A DNA stretch of 64,000 nucleotides from Oscillospiraceae bacterium (GTDB lineage: Bacteria > Bacillota > Clostridia > Oscillospirales > Acutalibacteraceae). The notes under the pieces are model-generated. The model ran no database searches. It worked only from the letters and a program-made list of their open reading frames with translations, and was not told the DNA's origin. The position numbers and the translations under genes are program-made. This document shows, one piece after another, positions 1 to 7,938 of this stretch. Where the stretch lies: NCBI GenBank assembly GCA_015066105.1, contig SVOY01000004.1, positions 1-64,000 of the forward strand, in the 5' to 3' direction. Within the stretch, counting starts at the first letter, position 1. Every line of letters starts with the position of its first letter.

Positions 1-29
1 AGATATTTTTCGAATAAAACGAAATAATA

Positions 30-66
30 AAATTCCCGTAATACTCGCGTATACGGGAATTTTTTA
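30..66 (+). terminator. Rho-independent terminator at left edge
   Basis: An 11-bp inverted repeat (30-40 with 52-62) is followed by a T run. It probably ends a plus-strand gene lying left of the window. I see no gene in positions 67-263. Confidence 0.6.
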
Positions 67-263
67 TGATGTTTTAGCACAAAAGAGCCGATAAAAACCT
101 TAACTTCCTTGCGAAGGGTCGCCCAAGGCTTCCGTTCTTTTTTGTATGATAAAGTCTTTTTCCTGTGATAATAGAAATTTTTACTGATGTTTGTAGGATT
201 TTGATGCTTTTGATAAATTTTGTGCTATTGTATAAATGAGATGTATCTCATTTTTTGCCACAC

Positions 264-311
264 AACTAAAACTCCCCGACGGACAGCTTTGTCTGACGGG
301 GTGTTTTAGTT
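264..311 (-). terminator. Terminator of the group D hydrogenase operon
   Basis: A long, slightly interrupted hairpin pairs 264-284 with 291-311. It contains four G-C pairs in a row and A/T-rich outer arms, just past the stop codon of the last minus-strand gene. The outer A/T pairs supply the U tract on the minus strand. Confidence 0.7.
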
Positions 312-317
312 TAAGTT

Positions 318-1739
318 TTATTTTGCCTCAACGGGCTCTTTCTCTTCTTTCTCTTCAAGTGCTGCTTTCTTTTCGTCGCCGCGCTTTTCAGCGTTTTTCA
401 GTGCCTTCTGATAAGGCATAATCATGCCCTCATTCATCATCTGTGTCATTTTTGCCTTTGCCTTGCCGCCCTTGACAGGCATTGCCATAAGGCCGCCCAC
501 AAGGTACATTGCAAGCACTCTGGGCATCTGCTTCTGGGGGAAGTCGTACTGACCGTGTGCCTTGTAGAACTTATGGTCAGCCTTCATAAGACCCTGCATA
601 ATGAAGATAAGGTCACGGAAAATCTTCATACCGCCCACACCGAGGAAGTCGGCAGGCTGAGTGTACTTGTTCTTCACCGCATAAGCAAGGGTGCCTGCAA
701 GACGGTCAACCTCTCTGTCAGGGTCAAACTCGTCGGTAGCCACACCGCAAAGGTAGTTGCCGCCAACGCCTGCTCTGCCCTCAAGAATCGTCTGCAGATT
801 TTTTTCAATGCTGTATTCACCGCTTACAAGGTAGCCGACGGGTGCGCCCATTGTAACGGTACGGTGACCGTTGCAGAACTGTCTGTCGTCATACATCTTG
901 AAGCGGGGACCCATTGAGTGGTCCTTGATTGTAAAGGCGTAAACAATAGCATCGCTTGACTGAATCTCATCACGAAGAAGCTGCTGGTAGCCGTCCTTGT
1001 AAAAGCAATCGCCCGAAACGGCACACTTGAAGCAGCCCAGACAGCCGCCCTTTATGGGGAATTCTGAAATATTTACAACCTTTGTGTTGAGAGAAACCTT
1101 TTTTCTGAAGCGTTCAATCATTGTAAGAAGATTCTTATCGTCCGGTGTTGCATCGGTAACAATGGCAACGGTGCCGCCGCTTTTTGCAATGTTTTCGCAA
1201 TCATCGGTAGCCTTGACGGGCTTTTTAACCTTACGCTTTTCGCGCTGAGGAAGCTCGTAAAAGTTATTTTCAACCTGCCAGAGAACAAGGCGGAAAAAGT
1301 CCTCCGCGTCCTTCTGACCCTTTTGTGTTGAAAGGTCATCCATATCGGCAGAAAGACCCTTAAGATACTTGAAGCCCATGTCGTAGCAGTTATCCTCAAT
1401 ATACTTGTGTGCGGTTACATCGTAAAAGTGCTTTGAGGTTGAAATCTGCGTTGCAAACTTTTCGGAAAAGTCAATGCCGCTCTTTTTCATAAGGTCAATG
1501 AAATAATGAAGCTGTGAGGGAGCAATGAAGGTGTAAACGGGGTATGAAAAAATTACAAGCTCTGCCCTTTCAAGCATCTCTGCTGCGGGGGTGAAGTCAC
1601 GCTGAAGCTTTTTGATAATCTGACCTGCGTGAATAACCTCAAACCTGTGCTCGGGATAAAGCAGCTCAAGATATTTACCCGTTTGCAGAGTAATGCTGTA
1701 CTTGCCCTTGGGGCTTCCGTTAACGATAAGAATGTTCAT
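318..1739 (-). CDS. Tandem flavodoxin-fold (NADPH-dependent FMN reductase-like) protein
   Basis: This 473-aa protein has two flavodoxin-like halves. The first opens with the FMN-reductase signature ILIVNGSPKGK (about residues 3-13) and contains FSYPVYTF (about 64-71). The second begins near residue 190 (GTVAIVTDATP) and carries a Cys cluster, GCLGCFKCAVSGDC, like those of iron-sulfur flavoproteins. The last 40 residues are a Lys/Glu-rich tail. It is the last gene of the operon, 6 bases after its upstream neighbour, with a clear AAGGAG ribosome binding site. A role as a flavin-dependent electron carrier or reductase is inferred from the fold; the substrate is unknown. Confidence 0.75.
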   Translation of the reverse strand: MNILIVNGSPKGKYSITLQTGKYLELLYPEHRFEVIHAGQIIKKLQRDFTPAAEMLERAELVIFSYPVYTFIAPSQLHYFIDLMKKSGIDFSEKFATQISTSKHFYDVTAHKYIEDNCYDMGFKYLKGLSADMDDLSTQKGQKDAEDFFRLVLWQVENNFYELPQREKRKVKKPVKATDDCENIAKSGGTVAIVTDATPDDKNLLTMIERFRKKVSLNTKVVNISEFPIKGGCLGCFKCAVSGDCFYKDGYQQLLRDEIQSSDAIVYAFTIKDHSMGPRFKMYDDRQFCNGHRTVTMGAPVGYLVSGEYSIEKNLQTILEGRAGVGGNYLCGVATDEFDPDREVDRLAGTLAYAVKNKYTQPADFLGVGGMKIFRDLIFIMQGLMKADHKFYKAHGQYDFPQKQMPRVLAMYLVGGLMAMPVKGGKAKAKMTQMMNEGMIMPYQKALKNAEKRGDEKKAALEEKEEKEPVEAK

Positions 1740-1745
1740 TTTTAT

Positions 1746-2210
1746 TTATCTCCTTTTTTCATATTCCTTTATCATTTGTGTCAGTATGTCCGCCGCATCC
1801 TCAACAGCTCTGAGGCAGGGGCGGCTTTTGTAATACTCCGCCGTGCGGTTTTCGGGCATAGCCGTGTTTTCCATAGGTATATCAAGCTTAAGCATCTCTC
1901 GGCAGATTACCGTACCGCCGTGCCTTTGCTTAAAGCGTTCGGTAAATTCACGCACAAGGGCGTAGTTTTCGGCCTTGCCCTGCTTGTCGTCACCCTGTGT
2001 GGCACAGGCAAGGCTGCCCAGAACCATTGCCGCACCGCTTACGGCTCCGCAGACCTCTCTCATTCTGCCCACGCCGCCTCCAAGGCCGGCAGATACCCTT
2101 TTCGCCGTATCCTCATCCATACCGAAGCGGTGACAAAAGGCGGTGAACACCGACTGCGAGCAGTTAAAGCCTTCAAGAAACAGCTCTGCCGCTTTTTCAA
2201 TTTCGTTCAT
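1746..2210 (-). CDS. C_GCAxxG_C_C family putative redox protein
   Basis: This 154-aa protein matches the C_GCAxxG_C_C family, a group of small redox or metal-binding proteins common in anaerobes. Visible family features are FNCSQSVF near residue 15, a glycine-rich GGGVGRM, then CGAVSGA with the second conserved Cys. Further Cys residues lie at about 85, 105 and 135. Its ATG directly follows the stop of the PHP gene with no gap, so the two are surely co-transcribed. Membership is clear by motif; the biochemical function of the family is not established. Confidence 0.8.
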   Translation of the reverse strand: MNEIEKAAELFLEGFNCSQSVFTAFCHRFGMDEDTAKRVSAGLGGGVGRMREVCGAVSGAAMVLGSLACATQGDDKQGKAENYALVREFTERFKQRHGGTVICREMLKLDIPMENTAMPENRTAEYYKSRPCLRAVEDAADILTQMIKEYEKRR

Positions 2211-2930
2211 TTATATTCCTTCCTTGTTCAAATATCTTAACAGAGCCGGGGCACTGTTTTCCTCCAAATCGAGATAAAACTCCCTCTCTCTCATATTTTC
2301 AAGATAATGGGCATCAGAGCTTTTTAAAAGCCTTTTGCCCTTAAGATAAGCATACTTTTCAAAATAATACTCACCGTCAGCCCCGGGTGTAAGCTCAAAG
2401 GCATTCACCTTAAGCTCAGGCGGAAAATCACCGAGAGAGGATAAAACGCTGTAGCTTTCTCTGTCAATGTGGGCAGGAAAGCAGACTCCGCCGTATTTAC
2501 CTACAAGGTCCGGCAGACTGTCAATGCTGATTGACGAGGCCATTGTAAGCAAAAGCTCCTCCTTGCCGAGCACGCCGTCGCCCTCATCCATAAAAAGCTG
2601 ACTGCCAAAAATTTCCTCACGGTTTTTAACAGGCGGCATTGTTGTTTTCACATAGTCGGAAAAGCTTTCCGCATTGTCAATGCAGTCAAAAAGGCACACG
2701 CAGTGCACCTCCTCTGCCGTGCAAAGCTCCATACCCGGCACAACGGTAATGCCCGCGCTCTGACCGACCTTCATTGCACTGCGGCAGTTTCCGCAGCTGT
2801 TATGGTCGGTGATTGCAATCATATCAAGGCCGAGGATTTTTGCCATATTCACCGTGTTCCAGGGGGTCATATCCTCATCGCCGCAGGGTGAAAGGCAGGT
2901 GTGAAGGTGTAAATCGTAAAAAACTTTCAT
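2211..2930 (-). CDS. PHP-domain metal-dependent phosphoesterase
   Basis: This 239-aa PHP-domain protein begins with the metal-binding DLHLHT motif (residues 6-11). It continues with AITDHNSCGN (about 39-48), PGMELCTAEEVH (about 65-76) and a C-terminal SSDAHYLENM (about 210-219). These are the usual histidine and aspartate ligands of PHP hydrolases such as histidinol phosphatase and nucleases. The substrate cannot be told from sequence. Start and upstream stop overlap as ATGA. A second PHP protein heads the same operon, and this arrangement recurs in clostridial operons around sensory hydrogenases. Confidence 0.85.
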   Translation of the reverse strand: MKVFYDLHLHTCLSPCGDEDMTPWNTVNMAKILGLDMIAITDHNSCGNCRSAMKVGQSAGITVVPGMELCTAEEVHCVCLFDCIDNAESFSDYVKTTMPPVKNREEIFGSQLFMDEGDGVLGKEELLLTMASSISIDSLPDLVGKYGGVCFPAHIDRESYSVLSSLGDFPPELKVNAFELTPGADGEYYFEKYAYLKGKRLLKSSDAHYLENMREREFYLDLEENSAPALLRYLNKEGI

Positions 2931-3253
2931 AAAAGCTCTGAAATGAGCACCGAAAGCTCATAGGCGTTTTTATCGCTTCTGAGAATTGTTACGCCCTGGG
3001 CTTCGGCACGGTTTTTTGCATCCTCGTCAAGGGCGGAGTTTTCGGTAAGCACAATGCAGGCACAGTCCGTAAGCACGGCAACGGCAACGGCATTCACATT
3101 GCCCATAACCGTAAGCCATATGTCGTTTTCCTTTGCCTTTGACATTACCCAGGAAAGCAGGTCGCCGCTGTAGCAGCCCTCACATTCCCTTTCCGTGTTG
3201 CCCTCGCACAAAAGCGTAAGGCCGAGCCTTTCCTTCAAATCCTTAACCTTCAT
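2927..3253 (-). CDS. DRTGG-domain protein (second copy)
   Basis: This small 108-aa protein resembles DRTGG-domain proteins, a ligand-binding fold also found in phosphotransacetylases and next to CBS domains. The pattern is an N-terminal KVKDLKERLGL, a middle WLTVMGNVNAVAVAVLTD, then a helix and LSVLISELL at the end. It is a paralogue of the gene at 5031-5381, sharing the MxVKDxxExLG opening. It overlaps the hydrogenase-like gene upstream by 11 bases and the PHP gene downstream by 4. The ligand is unknown. A regulatory role beside the hydrogenase-like protein is inferred from context. Confidence 0.7.
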   Translation of the reverse strand: MKVKDLKERLGLTLLCEGNTERECEGCYSGDLLSWVMSKAKENDIWLTVMGNVNAVAVAVLTDCACIVLTENSALDEDAKNRAEAQGVTILRSDKNAYELSVLISELL

Positions 3254-4574
3254 CCTTTTTCACCTCGCCCGAATCCTCTGCCATAACCTTAATTCTGAAG
3301 GGCAGCGGCAACCAATCCTCACCCTTATCGGGTGCTTCAATCTGATATTTACGTAAAAGACAGTCCTTTTCCTCAGCATAGCCCCTTACTATATCCTCTG
3401 CAAGGGCACGGCATGAGGGTGCACCGCAGATTCCGCAGTCAAGGCCCGGCAGAGTCTCTTCAATTTCTCTGAGCTTTGTCATCATCCGCATTGCCTTAAC
3501 AACGTTATCTGCAAGCTTCATTGCCGGCGAGGGAGTAAGCTCCTTTGTCCAGCCGAGGCTGTCAATGTCAAAATCCTCCACAATGCTGTTGCAAGAAACG
3601 GGCATAAACTTACGAAGCCGCTGAATTCTTGCCTTTGCAACGTAGGGATTTTCAACAGTAAGCACGCCGCCCACACAGCCGCCCGTGCAGCAGTTGAGCT
3701 CAATAAAATCAAGGTCGTTAAGCTTTTCGTCCTCAAGCTCCTCAAGCACGTTTATAACGTTTTCAATGCCGTCGGCGGCAAGATAACGCTCCTTGAGAAG
3801 ACCTGCCGATTCGCCGCCGCTCTGAGCCCAGCTGACACCGATAATACCCGAATCGTTAATAGGCTCAAGCTCATCGGGAGTAAGCTTATCCATTGTCTGC
3901 ACAAGCACCGGATAAATATCCTTAATGGCAATCGCGCCGCTTATACCGCTTTTTTCATAGCAAAGGGGGCTTCTTGTTGCCGTGCGCTTTGCGGGGCAGG
4001 GAGAGATAAAGAACACGCCTATCTCCTCGTCTGAAAGGCCTGTTTCCTTTTTCGCCTCTTCCCTTGCAAGCCTTGCCGCAAGGTCAACGGGGGCATAAAG
4101 CGGCAGTAAATTACCCAGAAGATTCGGGAATCTTGTTCTAATCAGCCTGAGCACCGCGGGGCAGGCTGAGGAAATCACGGGCTTTCTGAGCCCGCCGCCC
4201 TCAAGCATTATGCGCGTTGCACTGCTTACAAGCTCTGCGCCCTTTGAAACCTCGGTAACCTTGTCAAAGCCCATTCTTTTAAGGCCCGTAAGCACATAGT
4301 CAACGTTTTCAAGGTTGTTGAACTGACCGTAAAGGGCAGGGGCAGGCAAAGCAATTCTGTATTTATAATTCAGAAGCTCGTTAAAGCTTTCCGTAACTGC
4401 AATTTTTGCGTGGTGCGGGCATACTCTTATACACTCACCGCAGTCAATGCAACGGTCAGAGATTATGTAGGCCTTTTTGTTTCTCACGCGGATTGCCTGG
4501 GTGGGGCAACGCTTTATGCAGTTTGTGCAGCCCTGACATTTATCCGCGTCAAGCCGTACGGAATGGAAAATCAT
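3243..4574 (-). CDS. Putative sensory [FeFe]-hydrogenase (group D-like)
   Basis: This 443-aa protein has two [4Fe-4S] ferredoxin clusters (C13/16/19/23 and C42/45/48/52) and an H-cluster domain. The three H-cluster signatures are degenerate: SSACPAV near 134 (normally TSCCPAW), ISPCPAKR near 189, and NCCTGGCVGG near 294. A C-terminal Fe-S module follows (LDCGICGAPSC, near 377). The Ala in the first signature replaces the Cys that relays protons in catalytic enzymes; the cluster-ligating Cys is kept. That Ala is reported for group D HydS of Thermoanaerobacter mathranii. It is flanked by DRTGG, GHKL-ATPase and PHP genes, which fits sensing rather than bulk H2 turnover. The ribosome binding site is AAAGGAG. 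Confidence 0.85.
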   Translation of the reverse strand: MIFHSVRLDADKCQGCTNCIKRCPTQAIRVRNKKAYIISDRCIDCGECIRVCPHHAKIAVTESFNELLNYKYRIALPAPALYGQFNNLENVDYVLTGLKRMGFDKVTEVSKGAELVSSATRIMLEGGGLRKPVISSACPAVLRLIRTRFPNLLGNLLPLYAPVDLAARLAREEAKKETGLSDEEIGVFFISPCPAKRTATRSPLCYEKSGISGAIAIKDIYPVLVQTMDKLTPDELEPINDSGIIGVSWAQSGGESAGLLKERYLAADGIENVINVLEELEDEKLNDLDFIELNCCTGGCVGGVLTVENPYVAKARIQRLRKFMPVSCNSIVEDFDIDSLGWTKELTPSPAMKLADNVVKAMRMMTKLREIEETLPGLDCGICGAPSCRALAEDIVRGYAEEKDCLLRKYQIEAPDKGEDWLPLPFRIKVMAEDSGEVKKDEG

Positions 4575-4608
4575 CGCAACGGTCTCCTTTCCTGTAAATT
4601 GTCAGTTT

Positions 4609-5034
4609 TTACTGAATATACACCTTAAGGCGAAGCGTTGTACCCACGCCTACCTCCGTATCAATTTCAAATTCATCGGTATACTTTTTGATGTTGGGAA
4701 GACCCATACCGGCACCGAATCCGAGAGAGCGCACATTATCGGGGGCAGTGGAGTAGCCCTCCTTCATTGCAAGCTCAACATTCTCAATACCCGGGCCCTT
4801 ATCGGCAAGGGTCATAATAATTTCCGTTTCGGTTATTTCAACGTCAATTTCACCGCCGCCTGCGTGAATAACCATATTTATTTCGCCCTCATACATTGCA
4901 ATGGAAACATTGCGGATAACAGCGGGAGAAATGCCGAGCGTTTTAAGGTTGCGCTTTACGTCGCCCGAGGCGGCACCTGCCCTTGTAAAATCGTCACCGG
5001 GCACAATATAATGAAGCTTAATGCTGTCCGTCAT
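4609..5034 (-). CDS. GHKL ATPase, anti-sigma-factor kinase-like (RsbW/SpoIIAB fold)
   Basis: This 141-aa single-domain HATPase_c protein has the size of RsbW/SpoIIAB-type serine kinases. The N-box helix contains ISIAMYEGEINMVIHA-type spacing (about 41-57). The G1 box is MTLADKGPGI (about 72-81), and GFGAGMGLPNIKKY (about 105-118) is the G2 region. These bind ATP-Mg. Its stop overlaps neither neighbour, but its start overlaps the DRTGG gene as ATGA, and the hydrogenase-like gene follows 34 bases later. No STAS antagonist or sigma factor is visible nearby, so its phosphorylation target is unknown. Confidence 0.85.
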   Translation of the reverse strand: MTDSIKLHYIVPGDDFTRAGAASGDVKRNLKTLGISPAVIRNVSIAMYEGEINMVIHAGGGEIDVEITETEIIMTLADKGPGIENVELAMKEGYSTAPDNVRSLGFGAGMGLPNIKKYTDEFEIDTEVGVGTTLRLKVYIQ

Positions 5035-5381
5035 CTGGCAAGCCCCCCTTTAAGTCCTTTTTCATAAAGCTTACCGCAGGCAGTAAACATACTCAGCTGC
5101 GAGCAGAGGATAACCATATCTCTCTCCTGTGCCATTTCAATCATTTTTTCGTCGGGTCTTTTGCCTCTTACAAAAATTATGCAGGGCATATCAATCATTT
5201 CAGCCGTGCGGATAACCTGAGGGTTGACAAGGCCCGTAAGAAGCACCGCCTGCTCCTTTACAAAAGCAAGCACGTCGCTCATCATATCACTGCCGAAGGC
5301 CAGCTCTACCGTTGTGTCAAGAAGGTCCTCACGGCAGACTACCTCTGCGCCAAGAATTTCTGCAATGTCTTTTACTGTCAT
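5031..5381 (-). CDS. DRTGG-domain protein (first copy)
   Basis: The coding frame is open further upstream, but the start at 5381 is chosen because GGAGGAG lies 8 bases ahead of that ATG. This gives a 116-aa protein beginning MTVKDIAEILGAEV. The body alternates beta and alpha segments, with AFGSDMMSDVLAF and LTGLVNPQVIRTAEMIDMPC typical of DRTGG proteins. It precedes the GHKL ATPase with a 4-base overlap. The homologous second copy lies downstream at 2927-3253. It is probably a small ligand-binding regulator, but nothing in the sequence gives the ligand. Confidence 0.7.
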   Translation of the reverse strand: MTVKDIAEILGAEVVCREDLLDTTVELAFGSDMMSDVLAFVKEQAVLLTGLVNPQVIRTAEMIDMPCIIFVRGKRPDEKMIEMAQERDMVILCSQLSMFTACGKLYEKGLKGGLAR

Positions 5382-5462
5382 ATTTTTCTCCTCCGGAATA
5401 CGAAATGTAAATTTTACAACAAAAGGCTGTCTTAAGACAGCCTTCAAATTACAGCAATAAAT

Positions 5463-6041
5463 TTAAAAAGCAACCTCTTCAAAAGTACACTTTTCTATTT
5501 CCTTTTCAATAAGGTCAACGGCCATATTCCACACGGTTTTTCCTGCAAGAACAAAGCTTTCCTTGTTCTTTACGCTGCAGAGCATTGCAAAGGCCTCGCC
5601 GATATTTTCTGCAAGGTCGCCCTTTTTCTGCAGTGCAAGATAATAAAAGGTGAAGGCCGCGCCGTTTGAAATGTTTTTATAAAAGCCGGGGCTTTGCTTT
5701 TCCATTTTTTCATACATAGCTGTAAGTGCCGCCGTTGAAAGAATGGAAACGGGAATTTCAAGCTGAATAAGCGTTTCGCAGGCGAAAACAAGAAGCACCT
5801 TTATCTGATAAAGAATATCGGGAACGAAAAACCTGGGAGCAAGGTGCTCACGGAGATTTACGCTGATATTTTCTCCGTCAGAGGTGGGAGAAATTGTCGC
5901 AAGTGCCTCACCGAGTCTTCTTGCCTTTTCGATATTACCCACTGCACGGTGAATTCTCACATCGTTTACCGCCGCCGCAATTTCACAGCTTTTGTTAAGC
6001 TCCTTTTTGCTGACATATATTTTTACATCGCTTTCACTCAC
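5463..6041 (-). CDS. Hypothetical protein of the hydrogenase-sensor operon
   Basis: I do not recognise this 192-aa protein. It starts with GTG, 7 bases after GGAGAA. It looks soluble and mostly helical, with a hydrophobic central helix (about 85-115, PDILYQIKVLLVFACETL) and a Phe/Tyr-rich segment near 130. No Cys-cluster, nucleotide-binding or DNA-binding motif is evident. It sits between the first PHP gene (36-base gap) and the DRTGG gene (about 80 bases), so it is probably part of the same transcript and may be specific to this operon type. Confidence 0.6.
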   Translation of the reverse strand: MSESDVKIYVSKKELNKSCEIAAAVNDVRIHRAVGNIEKARRLGEALATISPTSDGENISVNLREHLAPRFFVPDILYQIKVLLVFACETLIQLEIPVSILSTAALTAMYEKMEKQSPGFYKNISNGAAFTFYYLALQKKGDLAENIGEAFAMLCSVKNKESFVLAGKTVWNMAVDLIEKEIEKCTFEEVAF

Positions 6042-6077
6042 GTTGATTCTCCTTCCTTTGCTTATTCTGTGCGGCTT

Positions 6078-6956
6078 TTATTCCGCAGCGGCTGCCGCCT
6101 CAAGCTTTTTCTGCTTTCTGCGTTTTTTTGCCTTGTAGGACATAAGAGCCGCAACCTCGTCCTCACTCGGGCCGTATTCGCCAAGCTTTACGGGATAAGC
6201 GTTGAAGGCACCGTGGAAATCACTGCCGCCCGTTACAACAAGGCCCTTTTTCTTTGCAATTTTAAGCAGCTTCTCCTGCTGCTCCGGTGTGTTTTCGGGG
6301 TGATAAACCTCAACACCGTCAAGCTTTCCGCTTTCTGCAAGCTCTTCAAAAAGCTCAAAGTTATCATAAAAGCCGGGGTGGGCAAGCACGGCTATGCCGC
6401 CCGCCTCATGAATTGCATCAATAATCTCCTCGGGCTCGGGATAGGTAACATCCATAAGCACGTTCATTCTTGACTCTTTGGTGAAAAGCATTTTGTAAAG
6501 GTCGCCGAAAATGCTTGTTGTGTAGCCACATTCCATAAGAGCCTGCATAATGTGCTGCTTGAAGATGTTTGTTGAGCCCTGACAGCATTTAACGATAAAG
6601 TCCATGCTTACGGGGAACTTTCTTGCAACCTTTGCCGCCATAAGCTGACCTGCTCTTTTTCTTAAAAGGGAGTTGCTTTTGCAAAGGCCCTCAAGCCTTT
6701 CGGGTCTGTCGGGAAGATAGCACAGAATATGAGCCTTTGAGCCTCTTTTGGAGTCGGTTGCAGAAAATTCAACAGCAGGTATAACGGTAATGCCGTATCT
6801 TCTGCCGATAATTTCCGCTCTTACAGTGCCCGCCTGACAGTCGTGGTCCGTAACGGCAATGGTGGTTACACCGCTGTTTTTCGCAAGCACAATAAGGTCA
6901 TCAATACCCATTGTTCCGTCAGAAAGTTTTGTGTGACAATGTAAATCCGCTTTCAA
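6078..6956 (-). CDS. PHP-domain phosphoesterase (RNase AM/YciV/TrpH-like)
   Basis: This is a 292-aa PHP protein of the YciV/TrpH type, whose studied member RNase AM is a 5'-3' exonuclease also active on 3',5'-bisphosphonucleotides. Ligand motifs are DLHCHTKLSDGT (4-15), AVTDHDCQAG (about 34-43), PAVEFSA (about 60-66), AVLAHPGFY (about 190) and GGSDFHGAF (about 245). The C-terminus is a Lys/Arg then Ala-rich tail. The start is a TTG at 6956, behind GGAAGAGGG. It is the first gene of the operon, with a good promoter about 110 bases upstream. The substrate is inferred from the family only. Confidence 0.85.
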   Translation of the reverse strand: MKADLHCHTKLSDGTMGIDDLIVLAKNSGVTTIAVTDHDCQAGTVRAEIIGRRYGITVIPAVEFSATDSKRGSKAHILCYLPDRPERLEGLCKSNSLLRKRAGQLMAAKVARKFPVSMDFIVKCCQGSTNIFKQHIMQALMECGYTTSIFGDLYKMLFTKESRMNVLMDVTYPEPEEIIDAIHEAGGIAVLAHPGFYDNFELFEELAESGKLDGVEVYHPENTPEQQEKLLKIAKKKGLVVTGGSDFHGAFNAYPVKLGEYGPSEDEVAALMSYKAKKRRKQKKLEAAAAAE

Positions 6957-7065
6957 ATCTAACTACCCTCTTCCTTTTTTGTCGCCCTTTCAAATTTATT
7001 TTGCCTTGGTTTGTGGTTTTTCGGCTAAAAAAGAGCCTATTAGCGCTATGTTACTATTCTGTATA

Positions 7066-7094
7066 ATTATACTCTTAAAAATCCTTTTTTTCAA
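7066..7094 (-). promoter_or_regulatory. Sigma-A promoter of the group D hydrogenase operon
   Basis: On the minus strand TTGAAA (7089-7094) and a perfect TATAAT (7066-7071) are separated by exactly 17 bases, upstream of the TTG start at 6956. Confidence 0.75.
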
Positions 7095-7137
7095 TAGATA
7101 TAAAGGATTTTTCTTCAAACTTCCGTTAAAAAATTGC

Positions 7138-7180
7138 AAAAAAGATATTGCCGATACGGCTTATTTTTCCGTAGCGGCAA
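7138..7180 (-). terminator. Terminator of inorganic pyrophosphatase gene
   Basis: Read on the minus strand, a 12-bp stem with one mismatch (7149-7160 and 7169-7180) is followed by a run of T residues, right after the ppa stop codon. Confidence 0.7.
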
Positions 7181-7185
7181 TTTAA

Positions 7186-7719
7186 TTATTTGTTGGCAAA
7201 AATTTCGTTATATCTTTCAATGGCTTCGGCAACGATGCGCCTTGCCTCTTCGGGGCTCTTTGCCTCGTCAATGACGGTCTCCTTGTTTTCAAGCATTTTG
7301 TAAACGGAGAAGAAATGAATCATCTCTTCAAATATGTGCTTCGGGAGCTGAGCGATATCCGTATACACATTATAGTTGGGGTCACCCGTGTGTATGGCGA
7401 TGATTTTATCGTCGGGGTCGCCGTTGTCAAGCATTGAAATTACGCCGATGGGATAGCACTCAACAATGCTCATAGGCTCAATTTTTTCAGAGCAGAGAAT
7501 GAGAACATCCAAAGGGTCGTTGTCAAGGGCATAGGTGCGGGGAATAAAGCCGTAGTTGGCAGGATAGTGGGTTGAGGTGTGAAGCACACGGTCAAGGCGG
7601 AGCATACCGGTCTGCTTATCAAGCTCGTACTTCATTTTACTGCCCTTGCTGATTTCAACAACACTGTCAAAAAGGCTGTCGTTGATTCGCTGAGGGTTAA
7701 TGTCGTGCCATATATTCAT
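7186..7719 (-). CDS. ppa: Inorganic pyrophosphatase, family I
   Basis: This 177-aa soluble pyrophosphatase hydrolyses PPi to two phosphates. The start at 7719 (MNIWHDINP) is preferred over an upstream in-frame start because GGAAGGTG precedes it. Family I signatures are KGSKMKYELDKQTG (about 26-39), HYPANYGFIPRTY (about 52-64) and the metal-binding DNDPLDVLIL (about 67-76), then DNGDPDDKIIA near 99. It is monocistronic, with its own promoter and terminator. The genome also carries a membrane-bound ion-pumping pyrophosphatase at 17953-19983, so this cell has both wasteful and energy-conserving PPi hydrolysis. Confidence 0.93.
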   Translation of the reverse strand: MNIWHDINPQRINDSLFDSVVEISKGSKMKYELDKQTGMLRLDRVLHTSTHYPANYGFIPRTYALDNDPLDVLILCSEKIEPMSIVECYPIGVISMLDNGDPDDKIIAIHTGDPNYNVYTDIAQLPKHIFEEMIHFFSVYKMLENKETVIDEAKSPEEARRIVAEAIERYNEIFANK

Positions 7720-7751
7720 ACAATCACCTTCCGCATAAATTTTACACGGAT

Positions 7752-7780
7752 ATGATAACACAAAGATGTCGGCTTTTCAA
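7752..7780 (-). promoter_or_regulatory. Promoter of ppa
   Basis: TTGAAA (7775-7780) and TATCAT (7752-7757) on the minus strand are 17 bases apart. The -10 lies about 30 bases upstream of the ATG. Confidence 0.7.
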
Positions 7781-7811
7781 GAAAAATTTTTCTCTTTTTT
7801 TATAAAAGGTA

Positions 7812-7840
7812 TTGACAATAACTCACAGTTATGATAATAT
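7812..7840 (+). promoter_or_regulatory. Promoter of tRNA-Arg
   Basis: A perfect TTGACA (7812-7817) is followed by GATAAT (7833-7838, 15-base spacing) or TAATAT (7835-7840, 17-base spacing), about 25 bases before the tRNA. Confidence 0.65.
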
Positions 7841-7861
7841 ACTCGGGCAACAAAAAGCAAT

Positions 7862-7938
7862 GCGCTGTTAGCTCAGCTGGATAGAGTGTCTGGCTACGGA
7901 CCAGAAGGTCAGGGGTTCGAATCCCTTACAGCGCGCCA
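7862..7938 (+). tRNA. tRNA-Arg (anticodon ACG)
   Basis: This 77-nt tRNA has a perfect 7-bp acceptor stem (7862-7868 with 7928-7934), discriminator G, encoded CCA (7936-7938), a D-arm, a 7-base anticodon loop CTACGGA and a canonical T-loop TTCGAAT. The anticodon ACG reads arginine CGN codons after A34-to-I editing. Confidence 0.95.

Noticed and set aside
1629-2240. 203-codon plus-strand ORF opposite the C_GCAxxG gene
   Set aside because: It lies antisense to a family protein with clear motifs, has no ribosome binding site and no recognisable protein features.
5844-6473. 209-codon plus-strand ORF opposite the PHP operon genes
   Set aside because: Antisense shadow spanning two real genes on the minus strand.
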